From NCBI GenBank assembly GCA_932222125.1, contig CAKNZJ010000203.1, forward strand, positions 1 through 23,819: a DNA stretch of 23,819 nucleotides. The letters are read 5' to 3'. Below are positions 7,949-15,011 of this stretch, one piece after another. A program made the position numbers and the translations under genes. Each line of letters opens with the position of its first letter. Positions within the stretch are counted from its first letter, which is position 1. Below the pieces are notes generated by a model, which saw only the letters and a program-made list of their open reading frames with translations, searched no databases and had not been told where the DNA came from. This DNA comes from an uncultured Clostridia bacterium (GTDB lineage: Bacteria > Bacillota > Clostridia > Oscillospirales > Oscillospiraceae).

Positions 7949-8815
7949 ATGAAAGCAATGCAGGCAGAACTTAAACGGATATTTAAGAAAAACCCTGTTG
8001 GAATCATTTTTGTTTTAACCTTGGATATAGCAGAAATAGTTTGCCTGTCACTAAATCCGCTTGTCATTGGATTATGTATTGACGGCTTTTTCGAGCGAAG
8101 CTATTTCTGGCTTTATGTATTGATATTGTTGCAATTACTGCTCATCGTTGTCCGTACTATCAATAAATTTTCTGATAATAGGGTATACGAACCAATTATT
8201 GAGGACGAACGCAATTCTTATTACGAAAGAGGGATAGCAGCCAACATAAACGAATCCGAACTAAGCTCAAGATTGGATTTGGTTGTCCGAATCCCGGAAT
8301 TTTTTGAAAATGGTTTGGTTGAAATTTTAGATATGTTTGGCGGCATCTTTTTTTCGCTAGTTTCCCTCTATATTTCTGCTGCAACTCCATTGCTTGCCGC
8401 TGCTGGTATAATTTCTATATTGATTTTTGCTTTTACACATGGGTTTCACAAGGAAATTGTTCAAAATAATAAACGCCTTCAAGATAGCGATGAAAAAAGA
8501 GAAGGCATTATTTTAACTAAAGAAATTGTGAAGTATAGGTTGTTTTCGATGCAACAACGGAACTTTAGGATAAAAAATTCGGACTTGGAAGCAAAAGCGT
8601 ATCTTTTAACAGATATACTACAAGCCATTCTTTTGATCTTTGCAGTCATTTATGCACTTCATTTTGGAGACTATACGAGTGGAGAAGTATTTACAATTAT
8701 AACTTATATTATTATGCTGAATGAAAGTGTCTGTATGTTCAATGAAGCCATTATTGAAATAGCTGACTTAGAGGATGTTGTGATTCGTTTAAGGGAGGGC
8801 CGCAATGAGTTTTAG
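7949..8815 (+). CDS. ABC-transporter-type six-TM membrane protein without ATPase domain
   Basis: This 288-aa protein has hydrophobic segments around residues 17-42, 50-70, 130-165 and 222-265, separated by charged stretches. It resembles the stand-alone ABC transmembrane region family (ABC_membrane_3). There is no Walker A, LSGGQ signature or Walker B anywhere in it or its neighbour, so it cannot pump by itself. The ATG follows AGGAAG and the gene overlaps the next by 11 nt. The base composition is much richer in A and T than the genes on either side, a sign of separate origin. A role as membrane effector or sensor with the overlapping DUF2971 protein is possible but unproven. Confidence 0.7.
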   Translation: MKAMQAELKRIFKKNPVGIIFVLTLDIAEIVCLSLNPLVIGLCIDGFFERSYFWLYVLILLQLLLIVVRTINKFSDNRVYEPIIEDERNSYYERGIAANINESELSSRLDLVVRIPEFFENGLVEILDMFGGIFFSLVSLYISAATPLLAAAGIISILIFAFTHGFHKEIVQNNKRLQDSDEKREGIILTKEIVKYRLFSMQQRNFRIKNSDLEAKAYLLTDILQAILLIFAVIYALHFGDYTSGEVFTIITYIIMLNESVCMFNEAIIEIADLEDVVIRLREGRNEF

Positions 8816-9866
8816 AGACGATTTTGAAAAAATAATTGAGCCGATTCAATTAAATCAGAATATGCCCAAAGAAGATTTTAATGCCAAATCCTTCCCATTA
8901 ATACAGTTCATACGGGACCATGTTCCAAATCAGCTTTATAAGTTTAGAGGATGTACCGAACACAGTTTGGATGCGTTTGAAAAAGATGAACTATGGCTTT
9001 CTAAAGCGTCATTATTTAATGATCCCCACGACAGCTTGTTCTTTTTTGATAAGGAATCTATTCTTAAAGCCGCGAATGAAATGTTTTCGGTAGAAAATGT
9101 TCAAACTATGCTTGAAAGAATAAAACAGGGTACAGTTTCTCTTGAGCAAATTCATTTTCCAAATGCTGACATACGGCAGAAGATGGTAGAAACTATTGTT
9201 TCGTTTGATGCTCAACAGCTTACGGAGATGATCTGGAAAACGATTCCTGATTTTAGTGAATTTTTAGAGAAGTGTTTTTACTCAGCAAAAGATGGAATCA
9301 GAGAACAAACAAAAATGGTATGCCTTTCAGAGAGTATCAAATCTCCATTAATGTGGGCACATTACGCGGATAACAATAAAGGCTTCGCTTTAGGATATGA
9401 TTTCACGAACAATGATATAACCATTTGCTCGAATTGCCCTAACCGCAACTGCAATAACATTATATCAGCCTCGATTTACCCAATAATATATTCAGACAAA
9501 CGGTTTAACGCAACCAGGTATGGGCAATGGCTTGTTGAACAGCTTGTAAATTCCAGGTTTGGGTTTCCAACTAATCCTTGCTATGATGATCAGTTTTTAT
9601 TTATAAAAGCGGCTCTATATAAATCGAAAGATTGGGCATATGAAAACGAATGGAGAATTATATGTTCAACAGCAAATCCGGCGTTGGAGGGCAGGGATCG
9701 TTATCCAATCCCCAAACGGCCAATGGCAATTTATTTGGGATGTCAAATTCCAGAAGTTTATCGAAAGATACTGATACATATGGCAGACGAAAAAGGGATA
9801 CCAAAATATCAAATGTGTGTTAAAAATTATTCTGAAAAATATGAATTAGACTTTGACCCGATTTGA
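8805..9866 (+). CDS. DUF2971 family protein
   Basis: This 353-aa protein shows the DUF2971 hallmarks in order: LYKFRG near 45, LWLSKASLFNDPHD near 64-78, KMVCLSES followed by PLMWAHYADNNKGFALGYDF around 168-200, and YENEWRII around 280. A short cysteine cluster, ICSNCPNRNC (C-x2-C-x4-C), is inserted after the MWAHYA block and could bind metal. The family's biochemical function is not established; members are frequent in accessory islands. The ribosome-binding site GGGAGGG and the ATG lie inside the end of the membrane-protein gene, so the two are coupled. The gene is AT-rich like its partner. A terminator follows at 9914-9955. Confidence 0.8.
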   Translation: MSFRDDFEKIIEPIQLNQNMPKEDFNAKSFPLIQFIRDHVPNQLYKFRGCTEHSLDAFEKDELWLSKASLFNDPHDSLFFFDKESILKAANEMFSVENVQTMLERIKQGTVSLEQIHFPNADIRQKMVETIVSFDAQQLTEMIWKTIPDFSEFLEKCFYSAKDGIREQTKMVCLSESIKSPLMWAHYADNNKGFALGYDFTNNDITICSNCPNRNCNNIISASIYPIIYSDKRFNATRYGQWLVEQLVNSRFGFPTNPCYDDQFLFIKAALYKSKDWAYENEWRIICSTANPALEGRDRYPIPKRPMAIYLGCQIPEVYRKILIHMADEKGIPKYQMCVKNYSEKYELDFDPI

Positions 9867-9913
9867 TAAGATAACTTAGTTTACATTCTAATTGATCACA
9901 ATACTGTAAATAG

Positions 9914-9955
9914 AAGTCCCAGACCGCAAATATCTTTTAGTGGTCTGGGATTTTT
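9914..9955 (+). terminator. Terminator of the cargo operon
   Basis: TCCCAGACC (9917-9925) pairs with GGTCTGGGA (9942-9950), followed by five T residues (9951-9955). A-T pairs can extend the stem. It overlaps the broken 3' end of the opposing integrase gene. Confidence 0.85.
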
Positions 9956-10911
9956 ACTATGTTAGAAAAAATTTGTGTCTTGGGCTTGACATTTGGGTGA
10001 CGAATATCGTGAATCCTGATACGCTTCACTCCGGCCTCTTTTGCACCCCGGTCCATCTCCCGGTGCAGATAGCTTTTGGTGACAGTGAACATCCGGTCAT
10101 TCTCGCCGACATCATAGAGCATTTTGAGATAATCCTGGATTTCGTCTGCCAGGAATTGGGGCATTGTAATAACTCGGTTGCTTTTCTCGGTTTTCGGCGT
10201 GGTAATCAGGTCTTGACCGTTCAACCGCTGATAGGACTTATTGATGGAAACGGTGCATTTCTCAAAATCGAAGTCCGCCGGAGTGAGGGCCAACAGCTCC
10301 CCTTCACGGATACCGCACCAGTAGAGCATCTCGAAGGCGTAGTAGGAGAGGGGCTTGTCCATCATGGCCTCGGCAAATTTCAGATACTCCGCTTTCGTCC
10401 AAAACAGCATCTCCCGGTTTTTCTTCTTCCCCATACTCCCAGCCTTTTTACAGGGATTTTCCCGGAGATTGTAGTAGCGTACAGCATGATTGAAGATAGC
10501 GCTCAACTGATTATGAACCGTTTTCAGATAGACCGGGGAGTACGGCTTGCCCTTATCGTCCTTGTAGTTCAGCATCTCGTTCTGCCAGGTAATGATCTGC
10601 TGGGCAGTGATATTGCACATTTTCAGCTTGCCGAAGTAGGGCAGCAGCTTGGAGCGGATGATGTGTTCCTTGGTGGCCCAGGTGTTTTCTTTGAGGCGGG
10701 TCTGCATATCCGCCGTGTACTGCTCCACGAAGCTGGAGAAGGTCATATCCAGGTTGGAGGTGGCCTTGTTCTGCTGCTCCCGCTCCCATGCTTGGGCATC
10801 TCTCTTGGTCTTGAATCCCCTCTTCTGCGTCTGCTTCCGTTCCCCAGTCCAGTCGGTGTAGCGGTAGATTACCCGCCAGGTTCCGGTCTTTTCTTCTTTG
10901 TAGACCGCCAT
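9937..10911 (-). pseudogene. Truncated Tn916-family tyrosine integrase
   Basis: The first 305 residues align residue for residue with the intact integrase at 21532-22605: an AP2-like arm-binding start, a core-binding middle, then catalytic R202 (GIREGEL) and H301/R304 (HDIRH). Directly after HDIRH, at about 9996, the sequence changes to an unrelated 19-residue tail ending in PDH. The part that should carry the second histidine and the nucleophilic tyrosine is gone, so the enzyme cannot recombine DNA. The ATG shares one base with the stop of the excisionase-like gene upstream (TAATG). The cargo operon and its terminator lie where the missing 3' end should be. Confidence 0.85.
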
Positions 10912-11108
10912 TACGTTTCCTTCCTTTCTGCCCCACCGTAGCAGAGCTTTTCCATGAAGTACCGCCGGTTGACCCGGCCTGAGATCGTCAGGTATCCCTT
11001 TTCTCTCAGTTCGGCATTGAGTTTCTGGACGATTTTGTAGGCATAGGACTTGGAAATCTCCAACTCCCTTGCCACATCGTCCACCCGCATGAAGTTATTT
11101 TCGTTCAA
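10911..11108 (-). CDS. Excisionase-like winged HTH protein (Tn916 Xis/helper type)
   Basis: This basic 65-aa protein has MRVDDVARELEISKSYAYKIVQKLN, a helix-turn-helix of the type found beside Tn916-family integrases, followed by a GYLTISGRVNRRYF wing. An in-frame ATG at 11135 exists. However AGGAGGT (complement of 11116-11122) lies inside that reading, 7 nt before a TTG at 11108, which is therefore the likely start. It is driven by a consensus minus-strand promoter and coupled to the truncated integrase. A paralogue lies at 20476-20682. Such proteins direct excision or act as small repressors; which applies here is inferred from position. Confidence 0.75.
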   Translation of the reverse strand: MNENNFMRVDDVARELEISKSYAYKIVQKLNAELREKGYLTISGRVNRRYFMEKLCYGGAERKET

Positions 11109-11144
11109 ATAGTGTACCTCCTGTTTTGATTTCATTAAGCGGAA

Positions 11145-11175
11145 TTGCTTAGTACGCCTACATTATACTAAGCAA
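11145..11175. repeat. Operator-like palindrome over the excisionase promoter
   Basis: TTGCTTAGTA (11145-11154) and TACTAAGCAA (11166-11175) form a perfect 10-bp inverted repeat with an 11-nt spacer. The right arm overlaps the minus-strand -10 box at 11162-11167. A third half-site-like TTAAGC lies at 11135-11140. This is a likely binding site for the regulator encoded at 11297. Confidence 0.6.
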
Positions 11176-11190
11176 CTCTGTTAATGTCAA
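11162..11190 (-). promoter_or_regulatory. Consensus promoter of the excisionase-integrase operon
   Basis: On the minus strand TTGACA (complement of 11185-11190) and TATAAT (complement of 11162-11167) are both perfect and 17 nt apart. It faces away from the regulator promoter. Confidence 0.85.
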
Positions 11191-11233
11191 GTGGTTTGTG
11201 GGAAAATATTAAACAAAATTATTTAGTTCCCTC

Positions 11234-11262
11234 TTGACTATCTTAAACATATCTGCTATATT
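11234..11262 (+). promoter_or_regulatory. Promoter of the regulator gene
   Basis: TTGACT (11234-11239) and TATATT (11257-11262) are spaced by 17 nt. Because of this the in-frame TTG at 11234 is the -35 box and not a start codon. Confidence 0.8.
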
Positions 11263-11296
11263 GATTGCAACGACAGTCGAAATGGAGTTGGCAGCT

Positions 11297-11818
11297 ATGG
11301 CAATCGGTGAAAGAATCCACTTTTTCCGCACAATGCGGGGCATGACACAAAAATATCTTGGTATGCTACTGGGCTTCCCGGAGAAGTCTGCGGATGTCCG
11401 GCTGGCACAATACGAAACCGGGGCAAGAACGCCAAAGGCTGATTTGACTGCTTCCCTGGCTAATGCGTTGGGTGTGTCGCCGCTGGCGCTGTCTGTACCG
11501 GATATTGACTCCTACCTCGGACTGATGCACACGCTGTTCACGTTGGAGGACAGGTATGGCCTCACTATTGACGAGTTGGACGGGGAGGTCTGCCTGCGGG
11601 TCAACGTGCGCCATAGCAAAGACGCCGCTCGTCTGCACGAAATGCTTTGCTCCTGGCGTCAGGCCGCAGCCATGCTTAAGGCCGGAGAGATCGGCCAAGA
11701 GGACTATGACCGCTGGCGCTATCGTTACCCGGAGTTCTCCAACACACCGGGCCGGGTCAAGCCAATCTCCCAGGGCCTGAGTGATATGCTGGTAGAATCT
11801 CTAAACAAAAAACACTAA
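11297..11818 (+). CDS. XRE-family transcriptional regulator
   Basis: This 173-aa protein has an N-terminal lambda-repressor-type HTH, IGERIHFFRTMRGMTQKYLGM, continuing to AQYETGARTPKADLT and ANALGVSPLAL. The C-terminal part of about 100 residues is less recognisable. The ATG at 11297 is chosen because ATGGAG at 11282-11287 gives it a ribosome-binding site at good spacing and the promoter excludes earlier starts. It is transcribed divergently from the excisionase and truncated integrase, the usual layout for control of excision. It probably binds the palindrome at 11145-11175. Confidence 0.8.
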   Translation: MAIGERIHFFRTMRGMTQKYLGMLLGFPEKSADVRLAQYETGARTPKADLTASLANALGVSPLALSVPDIDSYLGLMHTLFTLEDRYGLTIDELDGEVCLRVNVRHSKDAARLHEMLCSWRQAAAMLKAGEIGQEDYDRWRYRYPEFSNTPGRVKPISQGLSDMLVESLNKKH

Positions 11819-11835
11819 CCTTAAGGAGGTAAAAC

Positions 11836-12159
11836 ATGAACGCATTCAGAATAGAAATTGAGTTTGAAGAAAAAGATGGCTTCACAGAAGAAGGACTCAA
11901 AGATGCAATTATCAAAAACCTTGCAGAATGCCAATTAAAGTTGCTGTCCTTCAAATATCAGAAAGACGGATATACCGAAGACTCCGACTTGTTTCCGATA
12001 AGTAAGACTTACAGCACCTGTGAATGTTTAGTAGCAGTGAAATCGTTTGGCTCCTCAATTCCTTTCTATCAAATCGTCCTAGGAGGCATTCAGAGTCTTC
12101 CTCAAGAGTATCCCTATTTTGATATTCATGGCATTAATCCCTCTATGGTAGAAATCTAA
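11836..12159 (+). CDS. Hypothetical protein in the integrase position
   Basis: This 107-aa acidic protein is not recognised. It starts MNAFRIEIEFEEKDGFTEEGL and has no signal peptide, membrane segment or clear motif; it looks like a compact alpha/beta protein. AAGGAGGTAAAA directly precedes its ATG, 17 nt after the regulator stop. In the element at 12302-22732 the same AAGGAGGTAAAA leads from the regulator into the integrase, so this gene occupies the place where an integrase would be expected. It is more AT-rich than the regulator. A terminator follows. Confidence 0.65.
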   Translation: MNAFRIEIEFEEKDGFTEEGLKDAIIKNLAECQLKLLSFKYQKDGYTEDSDLFPISKTYSTCECLVAVKSFGSSIPFYQIVLGGIQSLPQEYPYFDIHGINPSMVEI

Positions 12160-12162
12160 ACA

Positions 12163-12205
12163 AAAAGAGCTAACTGGCCCAAACAAAACCAGTTAGCTCT
12201 TTTCC
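12163..12205 (+). terminator. Terminator, probably bidirectional
   Basis: AAAAGAGCTAACTGG (12163-12177) and CCAGTTAGCTCTTTT (12189-12203) form a perfect 15-bp stem with an 11-nt loop, A-rich on the left and T-rich on the right. Confidence 0.9.
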
Positions 12206-12223
12206 TATGAATAATGAAAAAAT

Positions 12224-12240
12224 GTTGCCAAATCGTTGCC
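12224..12240 (+). repeat. Arm-type repeat pair, right end of the left-hand element
   Basis: GTTGCC at 12224-12229 recurs at 12235-12240, an 11-bp period, with flanking A-rich bases also shared. The second copy ends 62 nt before the core at 12302. Paired 11-bp-period repeats near element ends are the arm sites of Tn916-type integrases. No gene lies between 12205 and 12568 apart from these sites. Confidence 0.6.
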
Positions 12241-12301
12241 ACAGAGGGGACTAAACCTTGAAAAATCCAGTCATATCAAGGCTTTCCCATCCTCTGAAAT
12301 C

Positions 12302-12311
12302 ATTCCCACTC
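12302..12311. other. Left attachment core
   Basis: ATTCCCACTC recurs at 22723-22732. Read on the minus strand, GAGTGGGAATGA can encode the E-W-E-stop that ends GMP synthase (guaA), a known target of clostridial tyrosine-integrase elements. A 10-bp repeat alone would occur by chance in a window this size; the arm repeats at fixed distances on each side support this as an attachment site. Confidence 0.55.
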
Positions 12312-12413
12312 AAGTCTTGGGCTTTGATTTAGGGTTATAAAATGCACTCTCGATACGTATTTTGTCCAAATAATCCACGTATTTCGGGCTGTACATAGGT
12401 TCCTTGCGAATTT

Positions 12414-12431
12414 TGTAGCCGTTTTGTAGCC
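12414..12431 (+). repeat. Left arm-type repeat pair of the 10.4-kb element
   Basis: TGTAGCC at 12414-12420 recurs at 12425-12431, an 11-bp period. The first copy starts 103 nt after the end of the core at 12311. The stretch 12411-12434 matches 22630-22653 at 19 of 24 positions, including 12 identical bases at the end. Confidence 0.65.
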
Positions 12432-12568
12432 AGCTATTTTATACGTACTAACCGTTCGCAACGACTTGTTTTGAATGATTTGCAGCAGATTTCGATATGA
12501 TTCCCGCCAATAATCACCCGGAAATTGACCGCCTGATTCACCTCAAAAAACATCTTGGAGGTATGACC

Positions 12569-12871
12569 ATGAGCAAACTTATATCCTATCAATTCAACAT
12601 CGACACAGCCTGCGTAGAATTGGTTTTTGACGATAGAAGCCAGATTTCCATTGACTTCACCGCCGTTGAAAACGAAGTTGCCGATAACCGCTTCCAGCGG
12701 TCAGAGCTGGATTATCTGATCTACAACGACCCGCTTGCTTATGCCGATCTGATTCTGAACAGCAAGCTGAACGTCCTGTTTGAACAAACCGACATACATG
12801 GTGTATCCCTCCTTTCTGAGAAGATAAATTCGTTTGTCAGCCCATATCGGCGGCAAGAGCCTGGTCGATGA
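12569..12871 (+). CDS. DUF6061-like small protein with altered C-terminus
   Basis: The protein starts MSKLISYQFNIDTACVELVFDD and continues through FTAVENEVADNRFQRSELDYLIYNDPLAYADLILN, which I recognise as the small DUF6061-type protein of clostridial mobile elements (name from memory). The function is unknown. An ATG at 12497 lacks a ribosome-binding site; GGAGG at 12557-12561 is 7 nt before ATG 12569. After about residue 66 (near 12766) the sequence no longer resembles the family and runs on into the tail of the opposing TlpA gene, so the gene probably lost its true 3' end at a recombination junction. Confidence 0.5.
   Translation: MSKLISYQFNIDTACVELVFDDRSQISIDFTAVENEVADNRFQRSELDYLIYNDPLAYADLILNSKLNVLFEQTDIHGVSLLSEKINSFVSPYRRQEPGR
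12701..12799 (-). pseudogene. 5' remnant of the gene that followed tlpA
   Basis: On the minus strand AAAGGAGG (complement of 12808-12815) precedes an ATG at 12799 with good spacing, 37 nt after the TlpA stop. The reading starts MYVGLFKQDVQLAVQN and ends after 32 codons inside the antisense of the DUF6061-like gene. The strong ribosome-binding site without a matching gene suggests that a third operon gene was cut off here. The encoded fragment is too short to identify. Confidence 0.35.
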
Positions 12872-13793
12872 GCTTTTGCAGCGTCTCCGCCTGCTTCTTT
12901 TCCGTGATGGCGCCTACGATGGGGTCACCCACGATATTGCCGTTGCGGTCAACCACATAGGTGGTGGGGTAGGCAAAAATGTTTGTAGTGAACTTTCCCG
13001 CCTCGCCGTCGGAAGCGAAATACACATTCTGGTAGGTCACGCCCTTCTTGGCCAGTACATCTTTTGCTTCGGAAATTGCCGCTTCATCGCCATCCAATGT
13101 GAAGGTGTTGACACCGATGAGTGCGCCGCCCTTCTTCGCAAGCTCCTTGTTCAGTGCGTCCAGCTCGGAAAGCTCGCCCACGCAGGGATTGCAGGTGGTG
13201 AACCAGAAATTCACCACAGTGACGGCGTTGGCGGAGAACAGCTCGTCGCTCTTCACCGTGTTGCCATCCAGGTCCTTGCCCTCAAAGGCGGGGAATTTCT
13301 GCATGCTGCCGTCATCAGGCGGCGTGGTCATGTCGCTGCCCGCGGGCACGCTCATAGCGCCATCCGTAGATTGCTGTGCCGCCTCGGGGTACTTTTTCTC
13401 TATCATGGTCAGCTTGTTTTCAATCTCGCGGATCTTCTCCGCCGCCTCCTTGAGCAGCTTCAGCTCATCCTCCGTAAACTGATCTTTGGAACCTTCGATG
13501 GTGTCCAACAAGAACTCACCATAGTTTTTGTCGTCCTCCTGCATGGTCATGCCCTTGTCGGCCGCCATGAAAACCTTTTCCCAAAGCGCTGTGTCCTCCG
13601 AGAGAATGGCATTTTCCTGCGCCATCAGCTCCTTGTGCATGGCAACCGCTTCCTCGGCATTCTTCGGTTCGCTGCTCATTCCGTCCATTTTGTCTCCGCC
13701 CTTTGTGCCGCAGGCTGCCAGAGAGAGCACCATCAGTGCAGTAAGCAGCAGCGCCAGAATTCTGCCGGCAGTATTCGTCCTATTCATCTTCAT
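12837..13793 (-). CDS. TlpA/ResA-like thioredoxin-fold lipoprotein
   Basis: This 318-aa lipoprotein has an N-terminal basic and hydrophobic signal with lipobox L-A-A-C28, so it should be anchored on the outer face of the membrane. Residues 29-165 are a long helical, methionine- and glutamate-rich spacer not present in plain TlpA. The thioredoxin domain (about 165-315) has the active site FTTC201-N-P-C204 and the cis-proline at P276 (YPTT). It should reduce or exchange thiols outside the cell. Its start lies 5 nt after the stop of the 4Fe-4S gene, with GGGAGGA as ribosome-binding site, so the two form one operon. It is likely the extracytoplasmic redox partner of the membrane ferredoxin protein. 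Confidence 0.88.
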   Translation of the reverse strand: MKMNRTNTAGRILALLLTALMVLSLAACGTKGGDKMDGMSSEPKNAEEAVAMHKELMAQENAILSEDTALWEKVFMAADKGMTMQEDDKNYGEFLLDTIEGSKDQFTEDELKLLKEAAEKIREIENKLTMIEKKYPEAAQQSTDGAMSVPAGSDMTTPPDDGSMQKFPAFEGKDLDGNTVKSDELFSANAVTVVNFWFTTCNPCVGELSELDALNKELAKKGGALIGVNTFTLDGDEAAISEAKDVLAKKGVTYQNVYFASDGEAGKFTTNIFAYPTTYVVDRNGNIVGDPIVGAITEKKQAETLQKLIDQALAADMG

Positions 13794-13798
13794 TCGTT

Positions 13799-14692
13799 TT
13801 ATTCCTCCCTGTTATTGTTGTTTGTCTGTAGCGTTTCCGCTGCTTTTGCCTTATCTTTACCGTCTCCGAAGCCGTAGCGGAAGCACACGGCTTTCGTCGG
13901 ACAGGCGCGGATGCACATTCCGCAGCGGATGCACTCGGTATGGTTGGGCGTTTTCGTCACATCCACATCCATCTTGCAGGCTCTGGCGCATTTCCCGCAG
14001 GAGACGCACTTATTCTTATCCACCTTCATCTGGAAGAGGGACACCCGGTTGAACAGCGCGTAGAACGCGCCAAGCGGGCAGAGCCACTTGCAGAACGGTC
14101 GGTAGAACAGTACGCTCAGCGCAATCACCGACAGCAGGATGCTGAATTTCCATGTAAACAGCTTGCCCAGCGCCGCCCGGATGCCGGAATTGGCAAGGGA
14201 CAGCGGGATGGCTCCCTCCAGCACGCCTTGGGGGCAGAGGTATTTGCAGAAGAACGGGTCTCCCATGCCAACATCGTTCACAAGGAACGCCGGTAGCAGG
14301 AAAACCATCACCAGCAGGACAGCGTATTTCAGGTATGTCAGCGGCTTCAGCCTCTTTGTGGAAAGCTTCTTAGTGGGGATTTTGTGCAGCAGCTCCTGAA
14401 ACCAGCCGAAGGGGCATAGAAAGCCGCAGATAAAGCGCCCCAGCAGCACGCCCAGCAGAATGAGGAAGCCTGTGATATAGTAGGAGAAGCTGAACTTGGA
14501 AGACCCCACCACCGCCTGAAACGCCCCGATGGGGCAGGCCCCGGACGCCGCCGGACAGGAGTAGCAGTTCAGCCCCGGCACGCAGACGGTCTTCCCCGTC
14601 CCCTGATACAGTCCGCCCTTGAGAAAGTTCGGCAGATGCAGGTTGGTCAGCAGCGTCGCCCCCGCCTGAATCCAGCCCCGGAAGCGGGACAT
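13799..14692 (-). CDS. Membrane 4Fe-4S electron-transfer protein (NapH/CcoG-like)
   Basis: This membrane protein of about 297 aa has a cysteine-rich start (C43, C46, C53 in CYSCP...ACP), several transmembrane segments, and three C-x3-C-P motifs at C89/C93, C149/C153 and C201/C205. Two ferredoxin sets end the protein: C229-x2-C-x2-C-x3-C239 and C254-x2-C-x2-C-x3-C264-P. It should pass electrons across or along the membrane, here most simply to the TlpA-like lipoprotein. A GTG at 14734 would extend it and overlap the CXXC miniprotein gene. The ATG at 14692 (MSRFRGW) fits the family start better, though its ribosome-binding site is weak. This membrane ferredoxin plus TlpA pairing is known from clostridial mobile-element cargo; its substrate is not known to me. 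Confidence 0.85.
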   Translation of the reverse strand: MSRFRGWIQAGATLLTNLHLPNFLKGGLYQGTGKTVCVPGLNCYSCPAASGACPIGAFQAVVGSSKFSFSYYITGFLILLGVLLGRFICGFLCPFGWFQELLHKIPTKKLSTKRLKPLTYLKYAVLLVMVFLLPAFLVNDVGMGDPFFCKYLCPQGVLEGAIPLSLANSGIRAALGKLFTWKFSILLSVIALSVLFYRPFCKWLCPLGAFYALFNRVSLFQMKVDKNKCVSCGKCARACKMDVDVTKTPNHTECIRCGMCIRACPTKAVCFRYGFGDGKDKAKAAETLQTNNNNREE

Positions 14693-14717
14693 GGTCTGTG
14701 AAACGCCTGAAAACTTT

Positions 14718-14864
14718 TTACCCAATGCCCACACACTCCAGACATAATTTGATTGCTTTGCTCAGCACTGTCGCCGCCTCGCCCCGCCAGACACCAAAGC
14801 ACAGCATGGCGGCTCCGGCCATCAGCAGCACGATCTGCGCCGCGGCCTTTTTCCCGCAGCTCAT
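14718..14864 (-). CDS. CD1871A-family CXXC miniprotein
   Basis: This 48-aa protein starts MSCGKKAAAQIVLLMAG, has one hydrophobic helix, then GVWRGEAATVLSKAIKLC and ends LECVGIG, with the CLEC (C-x2-C) near the C-terminus. I recognise this ending as the CD1871A-type family, named after a gene of Clostridioides difficile 630 where it sits on a conjugative transposon. It is the first gene of the redox operon, directly upstream of the 4Fe-4S protein. Its single TM helix and C-x2-C suggest a small redox or assembly partner; that is inference. It is easily missed because of its length and because another frame is open across it. Confidence 0.75.
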   Translation of the reverse strand: MSCGKKAAAQIVLLMAGAAMLCFGVWRGEAATVLSKAIKLCLECVGIG

Positions 14865-14961
14865 TTTTCATCACCCTTTCCGATTTTCTGCCCCCATCAT
14901 AGCGCGGGAGAGTTAAAGTCTCTGCTAAGAACGAAAACTTAACGCAAACCTTATCTGTTTT

Positions 14962-14970
14962 TGCTATAAT
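14962..14970 (+). promoter_or_regulatory. Promoter of the two-component system, in a divergent control region
   Basis: TGCTATAAT gives an extended -10 (TATAAT at 14965-14970); no good -35 is seen. On the opposite strand TATGAT (complement of 14896-14901) may serve the redox operon. Between them lie TTAA-containing repeats such as CTTAACG and CTTATCT spaced 12 nt apart (about 14938-14956), a plausible OmpR-type binding region. Divergent control of both operons by the response regulator is inference. Confidence 0.5.
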
Positions 14971-15011
14971 GAAAGCAACACAAAAACGAAGAAATAAAAA
15001 GGAGGGCTCTC

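Noticed and set aside
11234..11296. N-terminal extension of the regulator from TTG 11234
   Set aside because: The TTG is the -35 box of a good promoter and the RNA would begin near 11269.
12222..12432. Short repeats considered as a CRISPR array
   Set aside because: Units of 6-8 bp with an 11-bp period in pairs, no spacers and no cas genes; they fit integrase arm sites.
12834..13877. Plus-strand open frame of 347 codons
   Set aside because: Antisense to the TlpA-like lipoprotein gene, which has lipobox, CNPC site and ribosome-binding site.
14647..14874. 75-codon minus-strand frame
   Set aside because: Shadow of the CXXC miniprotein gene in another frame.
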